Assembly: GCA_937858935.1 (NCBI GenBank)
Contig: CALLZX010000010.1
Location: forward strand, 1 to 33,199
Direction: 5' to 3'
Length of the DNA: 33,199 nt
Source: an uncultured Ignavibacteriales bacterium
GTDB taxonomy: Bacteria; Bacteroidota; Ignavibacteria; Ignavibacteriales; Ignavibacteriaceae
This document shows positions 26,251 through 33,199 of this stretch, one piece after another; the stretch's first letter is position 1, and each line of letters opens with the position of its first letter. Both the position numbers and the translations under genes were made by a program. The notes under the pieces are model-generated. The model was not told where the DNA came from. It worked only from the letters and a program-made list of their open reading frames with translations, and searched no databases.

Positions 26251-27041
26251 TAAAGATTTATTCCGAGTATGGTTCTAATCTCAAAGTTTTCGTGTCCGTC
26301 AAGATCAAGATTATCTTTTGTAGCAGGACTTCCGCCAACTTGTTTTAAAAAGTTTATTGTAAAGTATAACTCTTCTGTCTGGATGTTGAAAGTTGGACCA
26401 AGAAATGTTGCCTGATTTTCTTCTTCTTCATAAATATCTGTATAGTTTCTATGATTTCTGAATTCCAATCCGATGGCAATGTTATTTGATAAATCATAAG
26501 CAATACCTGCTGTTAATTCGAATTTAGATTCATGTTCAGATTCAATTACTTTTCTTTCAATCTCGGCATTAATATTAACTGCAGTAACAACATCACCAAA
26601 TCGTTTTGATAAAATTATTTTTGGTTCATATTCAAGCTCTGAACCGCCGTAAGAAAATTCAAAGTACAATGCAGGATCAATAAAAAATTCATCAGGATTA
26701 GTTAATCTGTATCGTAACTCAAGAGATGATGATGTAAACTCCAGCGGACTTGAACTGTATCCATTATCAGAAGCAGTTCTCTGATCAAAATTCATGTATA
26801 AAGAAGTTGTTAACCTGTCTGTTGCACCATATTCCAATTCAAAACGCGGCTGCATTCTGTAATAATATCCTTCAGTCTTACCGATGCGCATCGTATTCCA
26901 GATTTCAAGCTCCATAGCGCGCTGGGGCAGGGTGTTTGCAAGATAAGATCGTGCAAAGTATTTTCGGTCTGCATAGGAAATATTATTTAATGATAGGGCA
27001 ATTAAAGCCGCTGCTGCAAATAATGTTAGTGTTTTTTTCAT
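26250..27041 (-). CDS. Outer-membrane beta-barrel protein, function unknown
   Basis: A 263-residue exported protein. The open frame extends 22 codons further upstream, but ATG 27041 is chosen because AAGGAGG lies directly before it and the true signal peptide (MKKTLTLFAAAALIALSLNNISYA) begins there. The mature part alternates hydrophobic residues over about 12 strands, for example RMQPRFELEYGATDRLTTSLYMNFD, SLELRYRLTN and FELTAGIAYDLSNNIAIGLEFRNH, ending RTILGINL. No family was named by eye; DUF6662-like and phenol-pathway MetA-like barrels are candidates. Its translational coupling to a cytochrome c lipoprotein suggests a shared envelope function, possibly porin-like. This is inference. Confidence 0.8.
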   Translation of the reverse strand: MKKTLTLFAAAALIALSLNNISYADRKYFARSYLANTLPQRAMELEIWNTMRIGKTEGYYYRMQPRFELEYGATDRLTTSLYMNFDQRTASDNGYSSSPLEFTSSSLELRYRLTNPDEFFIDPALYFEFSYGGSELEYEPKIILSKRFGDVVTAVNINAEIERKVIESEHESKFELTAGIAYDLSNNIAIGLEFRNHRNYTDIYEEEENQATFLGPTFNIQTEELYFTINFLKQVGGSPATKDNLDLDGHENFEIRTILGINL

Positions 27042-27375
27042 AAGCCTCCTTAAATAAATGTGTTTATTATTTATATCTAATCTAAATAAGAATAAGCAAT
27101 TTGCCAAACACTAAATTATTGAATTGAATTCTCGATTTAACTTTGAAGATGTAATTACATCAATTGTATTTATGCTCTTAACTTGCTGCGTTGCAGGAAT
27201 GACCTGCCCCTTGGTCGTTTTGGCCTACGAATATATTTAGATGTGTTGGGTTGAAATTGTAAGTAAGACTTTTGATTGATCGAAATTTTCTTATTTCAAT
27301 AGATTTAATAATGTCCATAATACCTCTGATGAAATACTTTTATAGATGAATAGATGTTGCCTTTGAATTATAGTC
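27042..27375. other. Intergenic region with 14-bp palindrome
   Basis: No gene is apparent. GATGTAATTACATC (27148-27161) is a perfect palindrome, about 107 bases upstream of the beta-barrel gene start, and could be an operator. It occurs only once here. No terminator is seen for the lipoprotein gene to the right. Confidence 0.45.
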
Positions 27376-27869
27376 TCACTCAATCCAAAACTCCCAAACA
27401 TAATATGGGCAGGGGATATTTGGTTTGTTCATTACCGCATAAAAGCTATACTCAATTATAGAGTCATCAAAATCAGAGAGCAGAACAATAAAGATAGGAC
27501 TAAGAGCAATATTTTGTCTTACGTCAGTTATTATTCCCATATCATTATGGCAATCGTATATTGCTGGTCTGTACCACGCAGCCGCAATGTTGAAGCCTTT
27601 TGCATAAAGCATATTAAGAAATGCATCTATTTTATCTTCATTAATGCCTTTTATATCAAACCTAAACTGGTAGTAAAAACCTTCATCAGGCAGCCAATTG
27701 TTTCAAAGGTATCAATAATACTGTAAGTAAAATCAACAATGTGGTCTTTATCAGCTTTTGTTTTCTTTACTGTATGCTTAGGTAAAACAACTTCTGTGTA
27801 ACAGCTTTGCATTGTTAAGGCAAATGCAAGTAAAGCAAACAGCATTTTTATTTTATGGTCAAGTTTCAT
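27376..27869 (-). pseudogene. Small lipoprotein gene broken by a -1 frameshift
   Basis: Two overlapping-frame pieces form one gene. The first, from ATG 27869, encodes a lipoprotein signal (MLFALLAFALTMQSC) and reads to DFTYSIIDTFE. After about 27701-27703 the frame must shift by one base, whereupon it continues NNWLPDEGFYYQFRFDIKGINEDKIDAFLNMLYAKGFNIAAAWYRP to the stop at 27376. Adding one A to the GAAAC run restores one 164-residue protein with no internal stop. The product has no recognised family; it ends CPYYVWEFWIE. It lies six bases after the methyltransferase gene, hence in that operon. Either recent decay or a homopolymer sequencing error could explain it. Confidence 0.75.
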
Positions 27870-27875
27870 TAAAAA

Positions 27876-28397
27876 TTAAAAAACCGTTTTAACCTTATAC
27901 TCTTTATACCCGGCAAATCTTTTTTCTAATTCAATCTCTTCCAGGTGCCGCCAGAACAAAACATTTGCAATAAATAAAACTGCAAGTGCAAAGGAGATAA
28001 CTCCGTTAAAAAATAATGGTCCGCCAAGCAGCCAGCAAATAAAACCTAAATACATCGGGTGCCGCACTTTAGAGTAAATACCCTTTGTTATAAGGTCACC
28101 GGTGTAAGTTTCAAGAGTTTTAATTGTAAACAAAGCTGTAAAAAATAAACCTGCACCTGATATTGTAATTGCAATGCCAATATATCTAACAATAGCGGGC
28201 AGGTTAATTTTGTAAACATCCACACTGCAAAGTAAAAACCAGCTAATCCAGAGCACTGCCATATTTGTAAATATAATTACAAAAGAAAGTTTACTGGCTG
28301 CAATAATTTTTTTGTGCTTTAATATTTCGTAAACAACGCGTACTATATGTGTAAGCACGCATACAATAACTAAGAGAATAAAATTACGGTTGTTCAT
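27876..28397 (-). CDS. Isoprenylcysteine carboxyl methyltransferase-like membrane protein
   Basis: A 173-residue inner-membrane protein of the ICMT/phospholipid N-methyltransferase superfamily. It has four to five hydrophobic helices. The AdoMet-binding signature is GIYSKVRHPMYLGFICWLLGGPLFF, and the C-terminal motif is EEIELEKRFAGYKEYKVKTVF. These match bacterial members with PEMT/ICMT-like folds. The substrate is unknown, since bacteria usually lack isoprenylated proteins; a lipid or small hydrophobic molecule is more likely. Start is ATG, with AAAGG upstream. It lies in a minus-strand run with two small membrane proteins upstream and the lipoprotein gene downstream, with gaps of 15 and 6 bases. 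Confidence 0.88.
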   Translation of the reverse strand: MNNRNFILLVIVCVLTHIVRVVYEILKHKKIIAASKLSFVIIFTNMAVLWISWFLLCSVDVYKINLPAIVRYIGIAITISGAGLFFTALFTIKTLETYTGDLITKGIYSKVRHPMYLGFICWLLGGPLFFNGVISFALAVLFIANVLFWRHLEEIELEKRFAGYKEYKVKTVF

Positions 28398-28412
28398 ATT
28401 TCAACCTTTAAA

Positions 28413-28829
28413 TCAGTTCTTCATCTGTAAATCTATATACAAAACAATAAGGGCACATTTAACCATAGCAATACCAAGTACAAAGTAAATTAACTGCATT
28501 ACTAATCCGGCACCGGTGGGGGAGCCAATTGCAAGTATTTCTATAAATTCAAAAAACATTATTATCAAACCCACAGCTGCAGAAAGCAGTACAGCAAATT
28601 TGTTTTTGCGTATAAGTAAAATAGCTGTTAACAAAGCACTGCCGCCAACAATAATCATAAGAGCAAGTCCGGGTATTGTGTAATCAGTAAAGATGGAGCC
28701 TTTAAGTTCTTCAATCGGCGGGGCGGCAATACCTGTAAGTAAACAGAATCCGCCGGGTATTGCGGTAAGAGCTAAAAATATATTAAGGATAATAAGGCTT
28801 GTGTAAAGAGTTTTTCTAAGTAATTGCAT
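28413..28829 (-). CDS. Four-helix membrane protein, unknown
   Basis: A 138-residue integral membrane protein starting at ATG 28829 (MQLLRKTLYTSLIILNIF). The frame is open to 28934, but the extra N-terminus has an implausible composition. Four membrane helices are apparent: TSLIILNIFLALTAIPGGFCLL, IPGLALMIIVGGSALLTAILLI, FAVLLSAAVGLIIMFFEFIEILAI and MQLIYFVLGIAMVKCALIVLYI. The GSPTGAG loop follows the third. No family is recognised with certainty. It lies 15 bases before the methyltransferase gene. Confidence 0.75.
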   Translation of the reverse strand: MQLLRKTLYTSLIILNIFLALTAIPGGFCLLTGIAAPPIEELKGSIFTDYTIPGLALMIIVGGSALLTAILLIRKNKFAVLLSAAVGLIIMFFEFIEILAIGSPTGAGLVMQLIYFVLGIAMVKCALIVLYIDLQMKN

Positions 28830-28961
28830 CAGTATTGTAAATAGTTTAGTGCAACTTAATTTATTAGAACATTTATAACAATCGACAATTAGCAATAAAT
28901 AAAATTCAAAAGTCAAATACGCTGCTGCGGACAAAATTCAAAAAATACAACTCCACTTTGC

Positions 28962-29417
28962 TTAATGTGATAAGCTTTGCTCAGGATTGCTGTTGAGTAT
29001 TTCTAAAGAATTAGTTTGTTCTTTTTTATAGAATGATTTTTTAGCCCTAGTAAGTAATAAAATTAATATAACTGCAGCTAAAGTATTAATAATTACGGCA
29101 CCATTTATTGTTTGTTCAAAGAATATGTATCCATGTAAAATACTGTTAACAGCAAATATGGCAGAAAGTATAATTCCGCCTGATATATAATTTTCATTTT
29201 GCTCATATAAAGCTATTGCTGTTATAAAAGCAGCAGCACTTAATATTATGTAAGCAAGTGTTAAAATTACTAGTGTAATAGAACTGGAATCAATTTCGAT
29301 CAGTATATCAGTATTGTTTATCAGATCAATAACACCGCCTATACCGCGCACCACACCAAGCAAAAAAAACATTGCAGATGCAGTGCAAAGAAATTTACAT
29401 CTTCCTCTAAGCTTCAT
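28962..29417 (-). CDS. Four-helix membrane protein, unknown
   Basis: A 151-residue membrane protein (ATG 29417, weak GAAG ribosome site). Helices are at about residues 9-30 (FLCTASAMFFLLGVVRGIGGVI), 47-70 (SITLVILTLAYIILSAAAFITAIAL), 78-97 (SGGIILSAIFAVNSILHGYI) and 103-122 (NGAVIINTLAAVILILLLTRA). A short charged tail KKSFYKKEQTNSLEILNSN follows. No family is recognised. It is first of the run leading to the methyltransferase and lipoprotein genes; the gap to the next gene is 132 bases. The linked membrane genes suggest a shared lipid or membrane role, which is inference. Confidence 0.72.
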   Translation of the reverse strand: MKLRGRCKFLCTASAMFFLLGVVRGIGGVIDLINNTDILIEIDSSSITLVILTLAYIILSAAAFITAIALYEQNENYISGGIILSAIFAVNSILHGYIFFEQTINGAVIINTLAAVILILLLTRAKKSFYKKEQTNSLEILNSNPEQSLSH

Positions 29418-29463
29418 ACCGTTACTTCAATCTAATTATGAAATAGTTTTTTAATTAAATAGT

Positions 29464-29543
29464 AATCCGGTCTGTTTACCCCTTACAGAACCGGATTATA
29501 ACTATGCAAAAGTTTCCGGTTTGTTAGCCTCCAACAAACCGGA
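29464..29543. repeat. Two adjacent hairpins sharing a TCCGGT/ACCGGA core
   Basis: Hairpin 1 (29464-29497) pairs AATCCGGT-CTGT with ACAG-A-ACCGGATT, with one bulge. Hairpin 2 (29515-29543) is a perfect 11-bp stem TCCGGTTTGTT / AACAAACCGGA with a seven-base loop. Neither is followed by a clear T run on either strand, so they do not look like ordinary terminators. They lie between the DUF3892 gene and the membrane gene at 29417. Confidence 0.6.
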
Positions 29544-29677
29544 GCGTTACACCTCTAATCGGAAAGAAGTGCAACGTAAAATATTATTCGGCATTCAGTA
29601 CGCTAAACGTAATCTGCGGAATAATTTATTTTTTATTCTTCAAAACCAGACCCTTCCCCCAGCAGGGTGTGGAAAAT

Positions 29678-29986
29678 CTACAGCTCTTGTAAATCAGCAA
29701 GATAATCAAGCTCTGTATATTCGTTATCAGTAATAATAGCTCTGCCATTTTTTGTAACTAATGCAACGTTAGATCCTTTTTTCCATTCACCCGAATTACT
29801 TTTAAGAATGGTATAAAAAGTTTTTCCATCGTACATAGCGTTTATCACTTCGTCCTTGGTCCAGGTAGAACCTGCACCAACCTCATCACCGGTATCCTGA
29901 TGAACTTTAAGATATGCAATAGCGTTCTTGCGCATCTCGTTTTCATATCTTATAGCAGAGATAAGATAATCAGCCCATTTACTCAT
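29678..29986 (-). CDS. DUF3892-domain protein
   Basis: A 102-residue cytoplasmic protein, starting at ATG 29986 selected by GAGGGAAC upstream; the frame extends twelve codons further upstream without support. The pattern KWADYLISAIRYENEMRKNAIAYLKVHQDTGDEVGAGSTWTKDEVINAMYDGKTFYTILKSNSGEWKKGSNVALVTKNGRAIITD matches DUF3892. Family function is unknown. The 28-bp palindromic repeat lies 163 bases upstream of the start, so regulation by the neighbouring two-component system is possible. No second gene is in this unit. Confidence 0.82.
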   Translation of the reverse strand: MSKWADYLISAIRYENEMRKNAIAYLKVHQDTGDEVGAGSTWTKDEVINAMYDGKTFYTILKSNSGEWKKGSNVALVTKNGRAIITDNEYTELDYLADLQEL

Positions 29987-30149
29987 GTTGTTCCCTCGTT
30001 CATTGTTTTTGTTTATTTGCAAACTTCTATGCTGTTAAAATTATTTCTAAGAATATTTCGTTATCTGTAAAATGTGTTAATCTCTTTTGCAGATACCTAA
30101 ATAATTTTCTTAAAAGAACTACCTAATTATAATATCGGAGGGTTGATTT

Positions 30150-30177
30150 TGGTTTAGTACATGTACTAACGATTTTT
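30150..30177. promoter_or_regulatory. 28-bp repeat with 16-bp palindrome, copy 1
   Basis: TGGTTTAGTACATGTACTAA continued by CGATTTTT. The core TTAGTACATGTACTAA (30154-30169) is a perfect palindrome. The identical 28 bases recur at 31297-31324. It lies upstream of the DUF3892 gene on the minus strand. A dimeric regulator operator is the most plausible role. Confidence 0.7.
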
Positions 30178-30204
30178 GATCAAAAACGAAGAAAATGAAA
30201 AAAA

Positions 30205-30786
30205 TTAGTCCTTAAAGGCCGGTGTAACGTTGTAAGTTAGCTTTTGATGGTCTTCTCTGAATGTTGCAAAGAAGATTGCAAGTAGAATTTGAAATGCGAG
30301 ATTTAAATAAAATAAAATTATTGCCTGGTGATCTCCATTAAGATAAATAATCAAACTTGCAACGGAAGTAGTCATATAAAACGCCAGCACTAAATGAAAG
30401 ATATTTACTATCTGTTTATGATGCAGTTCCAGAATTATTTTAAAAATAATTCTTAATAATATAAGTGTATGAATTACAAGCATTATGATATCAAGATTTG
30501 AAATTGTAAAATAAAGTACAGCAGTTAGAATAAATACAAAAATCTCAACCGGAGTTATTGTGAATTTTTTTTGTCTATCAATGTTTATTGAGAAAAATAA
30601 TAACGGTGCAATGATTACGGAAATTACAACCGGGGAGAGGTGAGTTACTTTCATAAACAAACTTGCCAAAGGATCTGATATACCGAGTAACAAAAAAAAG
30701 TAAAATAAATTACATCTATATTGCCTGAATATTGGGAATATCCAGGCAAGCATTGAAAGATATAAAATTATAATTGCTAGCGGCAT
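30205..30786 (-). CDS. Polytopic membrane protein, unknown
   Basis: A 193-residue protein with six likely membrane helices, starting at ATG 30786, which shares one base with the stop of the upstream lipoprotein gene (TAATG) and follows GGAAG. The frame extends nine codons further to another ATG at 30813, less likely. Helices include PLAIIILYLSMLAWIFPIF, CNLFYFFLLLGISDPLASLFM, VVISVIIAPLLFFSI, VEIFVFILTAVLYFTIS, IIMLVIHTLILLRIIFKI, and SLIIYLNGDHQAIILFYLNLAFQILLAIFFATF. No family is recognised. It ends downstream of a lipoprotein and a two-component system, suggesting membrane-stress or envelope function. Confidence 0.78.
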   Translation of the reverse strand: MPLAIIILYLSMLAWIFPIFRQYRCNLFYFFLLLGISDPLASLFMKVTHLSPVVISVIIAPLLFFSINIDRQKKFTITPVEIFVFILTAVLYFTISNLDIIMLVIHTLILLRIIFKIILELHHKQIVNIFHLVLAFYMTTSVASLIIYLNGDHQAIILFYLNLAFQILLAIFFATFREDHQKLTYNVTPAFKD

Positions 30787-31229
30787 TAATCTTCCGGACA
30801 AAGTGGCGGACATTTAGCGCCGCTTTCAAGTGTATAATTTCCAAGTGAAACAGAGAGAACTTCTCTTCTTTGTTCGATTACAACTGATTGTGAATTACTT
30901 TTAGAAAGTAATTCTTGAACAGCAGAAACATTATAAGCTGTAAAAACATCAGTGTCTGAATATTCAGCTTTTGCAGGGTATAGTAATTTACGGTTGTTAT
31001 CCAATATGATAGTAATCTTATTAACCATGCCAAACATTATCGTCTTTTCAGTTTTATATAAGAGTTCAATAACTTTTTCGCGCTGTACTTCGCCCGAAGA
31101 AATTACAGCTCCAAATTGCTGATATGCTTCTGTGTTTGTATAAACTTTACCGATTTGTTGTGTTGGACTACAGGACAAAAACAACAAAAGTAATACTGAA
31201 ATAGTGATGAAGTGATAAATTTTGTTCAT
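30786..31229 (-). CDS. Small lipoprotein, unknown
   Basis: A 147-residue lipoprotein starting at ATG 31229, with AAGGA ten bases upstream; the frame is open to 31337 but the preceding 36 codons lack support and overlap the repeat. The signal ends FLSC (MNKIYHFITISVLLLLFLSC, Cys20). The mature part has a beta-strand pattern (GKVYTNTEAYQQFGAVISSGEVQREKVIELLYKTEKTIMFGMVNKITIILDNNRKLLYP) and a Cys pair near the end (CPPLCPED). No family is recognised. It is preceded by palindrome copy 2 and its stop overlaps the next start, so the two genes are coupled. Confidence 0.78.
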   Translation of the reverse strand: MNKIYHFITISVLLLLFLSCSPTQQIGKVYTNTEAYQQFGAVISSGEVQREKVIELLYKTEKTIMFGMVNKITIILDNNRKLLYPAKAEYSDTDVFTAYNVSAVQELLSKSNSQSVVIEQRREVLSVSLGNYTLESGAKCPPLCPED

Positions 31230-31296
31230 AGCGATCCTTGCATATAATGATAAAAATATTTTTTGCAATGGGAACATATTAAAAATACTCGGATAA

Positions 31297-31324
31297 TGGT
31301 TTAGTACATGTACTAACGATTTTT
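31297..31324. promoter_or_regulatory. 28-bp repeat with 16-bp palindrome, copy 2
   Basis: Identical to 30150-30177; core TTAGTACATGTACTAA at 31301-31316. It lies nine bases beyond the response-regulator stop and 67 bases upstream of the lipoprotein start, a position suited to an operator or upstream activator site. Confidence 0.72.
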
Positions 31325-31333
31325 TAGGATTCA

Positions 31334-32011
31334 TCATACAGGCTTCTCCTTTTTTTGCTCAAAATGCTTAATTCCACACTTTGCTAACTCGATCTGTGTC
31401 TTAATATTAAACTTTCTTAAAAGATTAGAACGGTAATAATCAATAGTTTTTTTACTTAACAGCATTTTATCAGCAATATCTTTGCTGGTTGCTCCATCAA
31501 TTATCATTTGCAGTATTTGTTCTTCGCGAAAATTTAAATCAACATTAAAAAATAAATCTTCTTCTGATTTTTTTTCATAGTCATTAAATAACTGAGCAAG
31601 AGCTTCCTCGGTCCACTTACTGCCGAAATATTTTTCTCCGTTATAGACTTTATCTATTGCTAAAAATAATTCATCTTCTAAAATATTTTTGTTAACTAAA
31701 CCCATTCCACCGGATTTAATAACTTTATATACATATTCACCGGCATCGTACATTGATAAAAACAATGCTTTAGCTTTAGTATCCTGTTTAAGAATTTCCT
31801 GCACACTTTGTATTCCGGTTAATCCAGGCATTGCAATATCTGCGAGCATAATATCAGGATGATAATAAAAATACTTCTCAATAAGTTCAATACCGTTTTC
31901 AGCTTCTGCTATAACAGTAAAATCTTTATGATCCTCCAGAAGTCTGATAACACCTTGCCTGAACAAAGTATGATCATCAGCTACTAATATTTTTATAACT
32001 CGATTTTTCAT
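31334..32011 (-). CDS. LuxR/NarL-family response regulator
   Basis: A 225-residue DNA-binding response regulator. The N-terminal receiver has the acidic pocket D12-D13, phosphoacceptor D58 (IMLADIAMPG), S86 and K108 (GLVNKN). The C-terminal GerE/LuxR helix-turn-helix is LNFREEQILQMIIDGATSKDIADKMLLSKKTIDYYRSNLLRKFNIKTQIELAKCGI. Its ATG lies inside the end of the histidine kinase gene, overlapping by 35 bases, so the pair is transcribed and translated together. The stop is followed by palindrome copy 2, so its own target may be the downstream genes; direct binding is not shown. Confidence 0.95.
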   Translation of the reverse strand: MKNRVIKILVADDHTLFRQGVIRLLEDHKDFTVIAEAENGIELIEKYFYYHPDIMLADIAMPGLTGIQSVQEILKQDTKAKALFLSMYDAGEYVYKVIKSGGMGLVNKNILEDELFLAIDKVYNGEKYFGSKWTEEALAQLFNDYEKKSEEDLFFNVDLNFREEQILQMIIDGATSKDIADKMLLSKKTIDYYRSNLLRKFNIKTQIELAKCGIKHFEQKKEKPV

Positions 32012-33199
32012 CTTGATTTATAGTTTCAATCGGGAAAGCGGCTATAACTACAGTTCCGCTGTTGTTAGTAGAATCTATTTGAAAAGTGCCGTTTAATTTT
32101 TCAACAGTTTCCTGCATATTCATAACACCAAGGCCGTCTGAGATATATTTATCATTTAAAAGTTTCTTTGGCTTGAATCCAATCCCATCATCAGAAATAA
32201 ATAACACAAGTGTATCATCATCCAGCAGCAAATTAATATTGAATGAAGTTGCTTTTGCATGTCTTATTATGTTGTTAAGTGATTCCTGTATAACTCTAAA
32301 TATACAAACTTCAAGTTCTTTAGAAATGCTTAATTGATGTTCCGGAAATTGTAGTTGATACTTAAAACCTGCTTCACGAGCAACATTGTTACACATTGAT
32401 TTAACGACTGTTTCTAATCCAAGTTCTTCTATGTTAAGTGGTTTTAAATTGTGTGCAAGTTCGCGTATATCTTTTAATGTTGAATCGAGAATGTTTATCG
32501 TTCTTAGATATTCATGTTCATCTAACCCGGCATTTATAAACTTTTTATAGTTACCAACATTAAGTTTAATCAGTAGCATATTCTGTGCGATAGAATCGTG
32601 CAAAATTCTTGATAATCTGTTTCTTTCTTCTTCTATTACTTTTTGTAAATGAGCTGAAGAGTTTCTAAGCAGGTTTTGATAGTTTGTCATTTGTCTATCA
32701 TATTCCTTCTGTGCAGTTGTATCCCAAAAGTAAAGTTGAGCCATATCCAGAAAAGAGATTCCATGAAAATTGATATCATAATATCTGTCCTTCAATTCCA
32801 AAGGAAGTATAAATGATTTATCATTCTGGATTATTCCTTTTATATCAATTTCAATTTTAGAAACAATTGAATCAAGGCTGCTTTTATTTATTTCAAGCAG
32901 CGGAAATCTTTCTTTGGCCGATTTATTTAAACTTGTTATTAAACCGGAAGAGTTAATTCGCATAATAGGATTCGGATCAAGTTCAGAAAACATAGCAAGT
33001 ATTTTTGCAGTGGTCAACTCAAATTGCTTTTGATCTTTTCTGTGTTTTCTCAGCATCGGATTATAAATATATCTATAGGATATATAGATAATTGCTGTAA
33101 CCAAAATAAAAATTAAGATAGATATGTAGACAGGATTATAAAAGCTCGGTAAAGATTTTAGATATTCGTTTACCTCGCTGGATTTTTGAAATAGAAGCT
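31977..33199 (-). CDS. NarL-type sensor histidine kinase (5' end beyond window)
   Basis: A sensor kinase visible for about 406 residues; the frame runs open through the right window edge, so the N-terminal sensor is cut off. A membrane helix (YISILIFILVTAIIYISYRYI) is visible near the edge, followed by a PAS-like segment (DPNPIMRINSSGLITSLNKSAKERFP). The HisKA_3 dimerisation site is EEERNRLSRILHDSIAQNMLL with the phospho-His in LHDS, and the ATPase domain shows VIQESLNNIIRHAKA (N box), DDGIGF (G1) and DGLGVMNMQETVEKLNG (G2). It overlaps the cognate regulator gene. The input signal is probably detected at the membrane or periplasm, from residues outside the window. Confidence 0.93.
   Translation of the reverse strand, partial: LLFQKSSEVNEYLKSLPSFYNPVYISILIFILVTAIIYISYRYIYNPMLRKHRKDQKQFELTTAKILAMFSELDPNPIMRINSSGLITSLNKSAKERFPLLEINKSSLDSIVSKIEIDIKGIIQNDKSFILPLELKDRYYDINFHGISFLDMAQLYFWDTTAQKEYDRQMTNYQNLLRNSSAHLQKVIEEERNRLSRILHDSIAQNMLLIKLNVGNYKKFINAGLDEHEYLRTINILDSTLKDIRELAHNLKPLNIEELGLETVVKSMCNNVAREAGFKYQLQFPEHQLSISKELEVCIFRVIQESLNNIIRHAKATSFNINLLLDDDTLVLFISDDGIGFKPKKLLNDKYISDGLGVMNMQETVEKLNGTFQIDSTNNSGTVVIAAFPIETINQDEKSSYKNISS

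Noticed and set aside
30150-30177. Palindromic repeat read as a rho-independent terminator
   Set aside because: The T run follows only on the plus strand, where no gene ends, and the perfect palindrome leaves almost no loop; an operator fits better.
1-33199. CRISPR array or defence system
   Set aside because: No regularly spaced direct repeats of CRISPR size and no Cas, restriction, toxin-antitoxin or other defence proteins are recognisable in any frame.

Overview
The window is AT-rich chromosomal DNA, most likely from the Ignavibacteria (Ignavibacteriota/Bacteroidota-Chlorobiota group). The evidence is a secreted protein ending in a type IX secretion sorting domain with the YQNYPNPFNPSTKI signature, two TonB-dependent receptors carrying N-terminal carboxypeptidase-regulatory domains, frequent lipoproteins, weak Shine-Dalgarno sequences at many genes, and a small COX24-like basic protein. 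The species cannot be settled from the sequence alone.

Layout. Positions 1-3020 (minus strand) hold a pair of overlapping M16 peptidase genes preceded by a secreted nucleotide pyrophosphatase/phosphodiesterase. Positions 3289-6432 hold a large Oar-like TonB-dependent receptor broken by one in-frame TAA, closed by a strong terminator. Then come a SpoIIAA-like protein, and on the minus strand signal peptidase I and GatB. Positions 9861-15534 (plus strand) hold a DASS-type carboxylate transporter, a type IX secretion substrate, oligoendopeptidase F and an IMPDH/GMP reductase-family enzyme. A copper module (CopZ-like chaperone and CopA ATPase) lies on the minus strand. Next is a cluster of HU protein, zinc-ribbon/TPR membrane protein and a 31-residue COX24-like protein, followed by tRNA-Thr(CGU).

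Accessory part. Directly 3' of tRNA-Thr lies a truncated integrase with four TTGATTAC octamers upstream, then about 1.6 kb of gene-poor DNA with a tiny membrane ORF and a stand-alone receiver protein. This looks like the scar of an integrated element. After it come a TonB_C plus parvulin-like lipoprotein, an ACT-domain protein, a second TonB-dependent receptor, a mono-haem cytochrome c lipoprotein coupled to an outer-membrane beta-barrel gene, and a run of small membrane proteins with an isoprenylcysteine methyltransferase-like enzyme and a frameshifted lipoprotein. The right end holds a NarL-type two-component system (kinase running off the window) that leads into a lipoprotein and a membrane protein.

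The most interesting unexplained signals are: (i) a 28-bp repeat with the perfect palindrome TTAGTACATGTACTAA, present twice, upstream of two minus-strand genes beside the LuxR-type regulator, which looks like a small local regulon; (ii) a dispersed hairpin repeat between 1706-1785 and 8005-8082; (iii) the octamer cluster at the tRNA scar; (iv) the TonB_C/parvulin lipoprotein; and (v) two broken genes whose lesions sit in homopolymers and may be assembly errors. I did not find a convincing complete new defence or mobile system.
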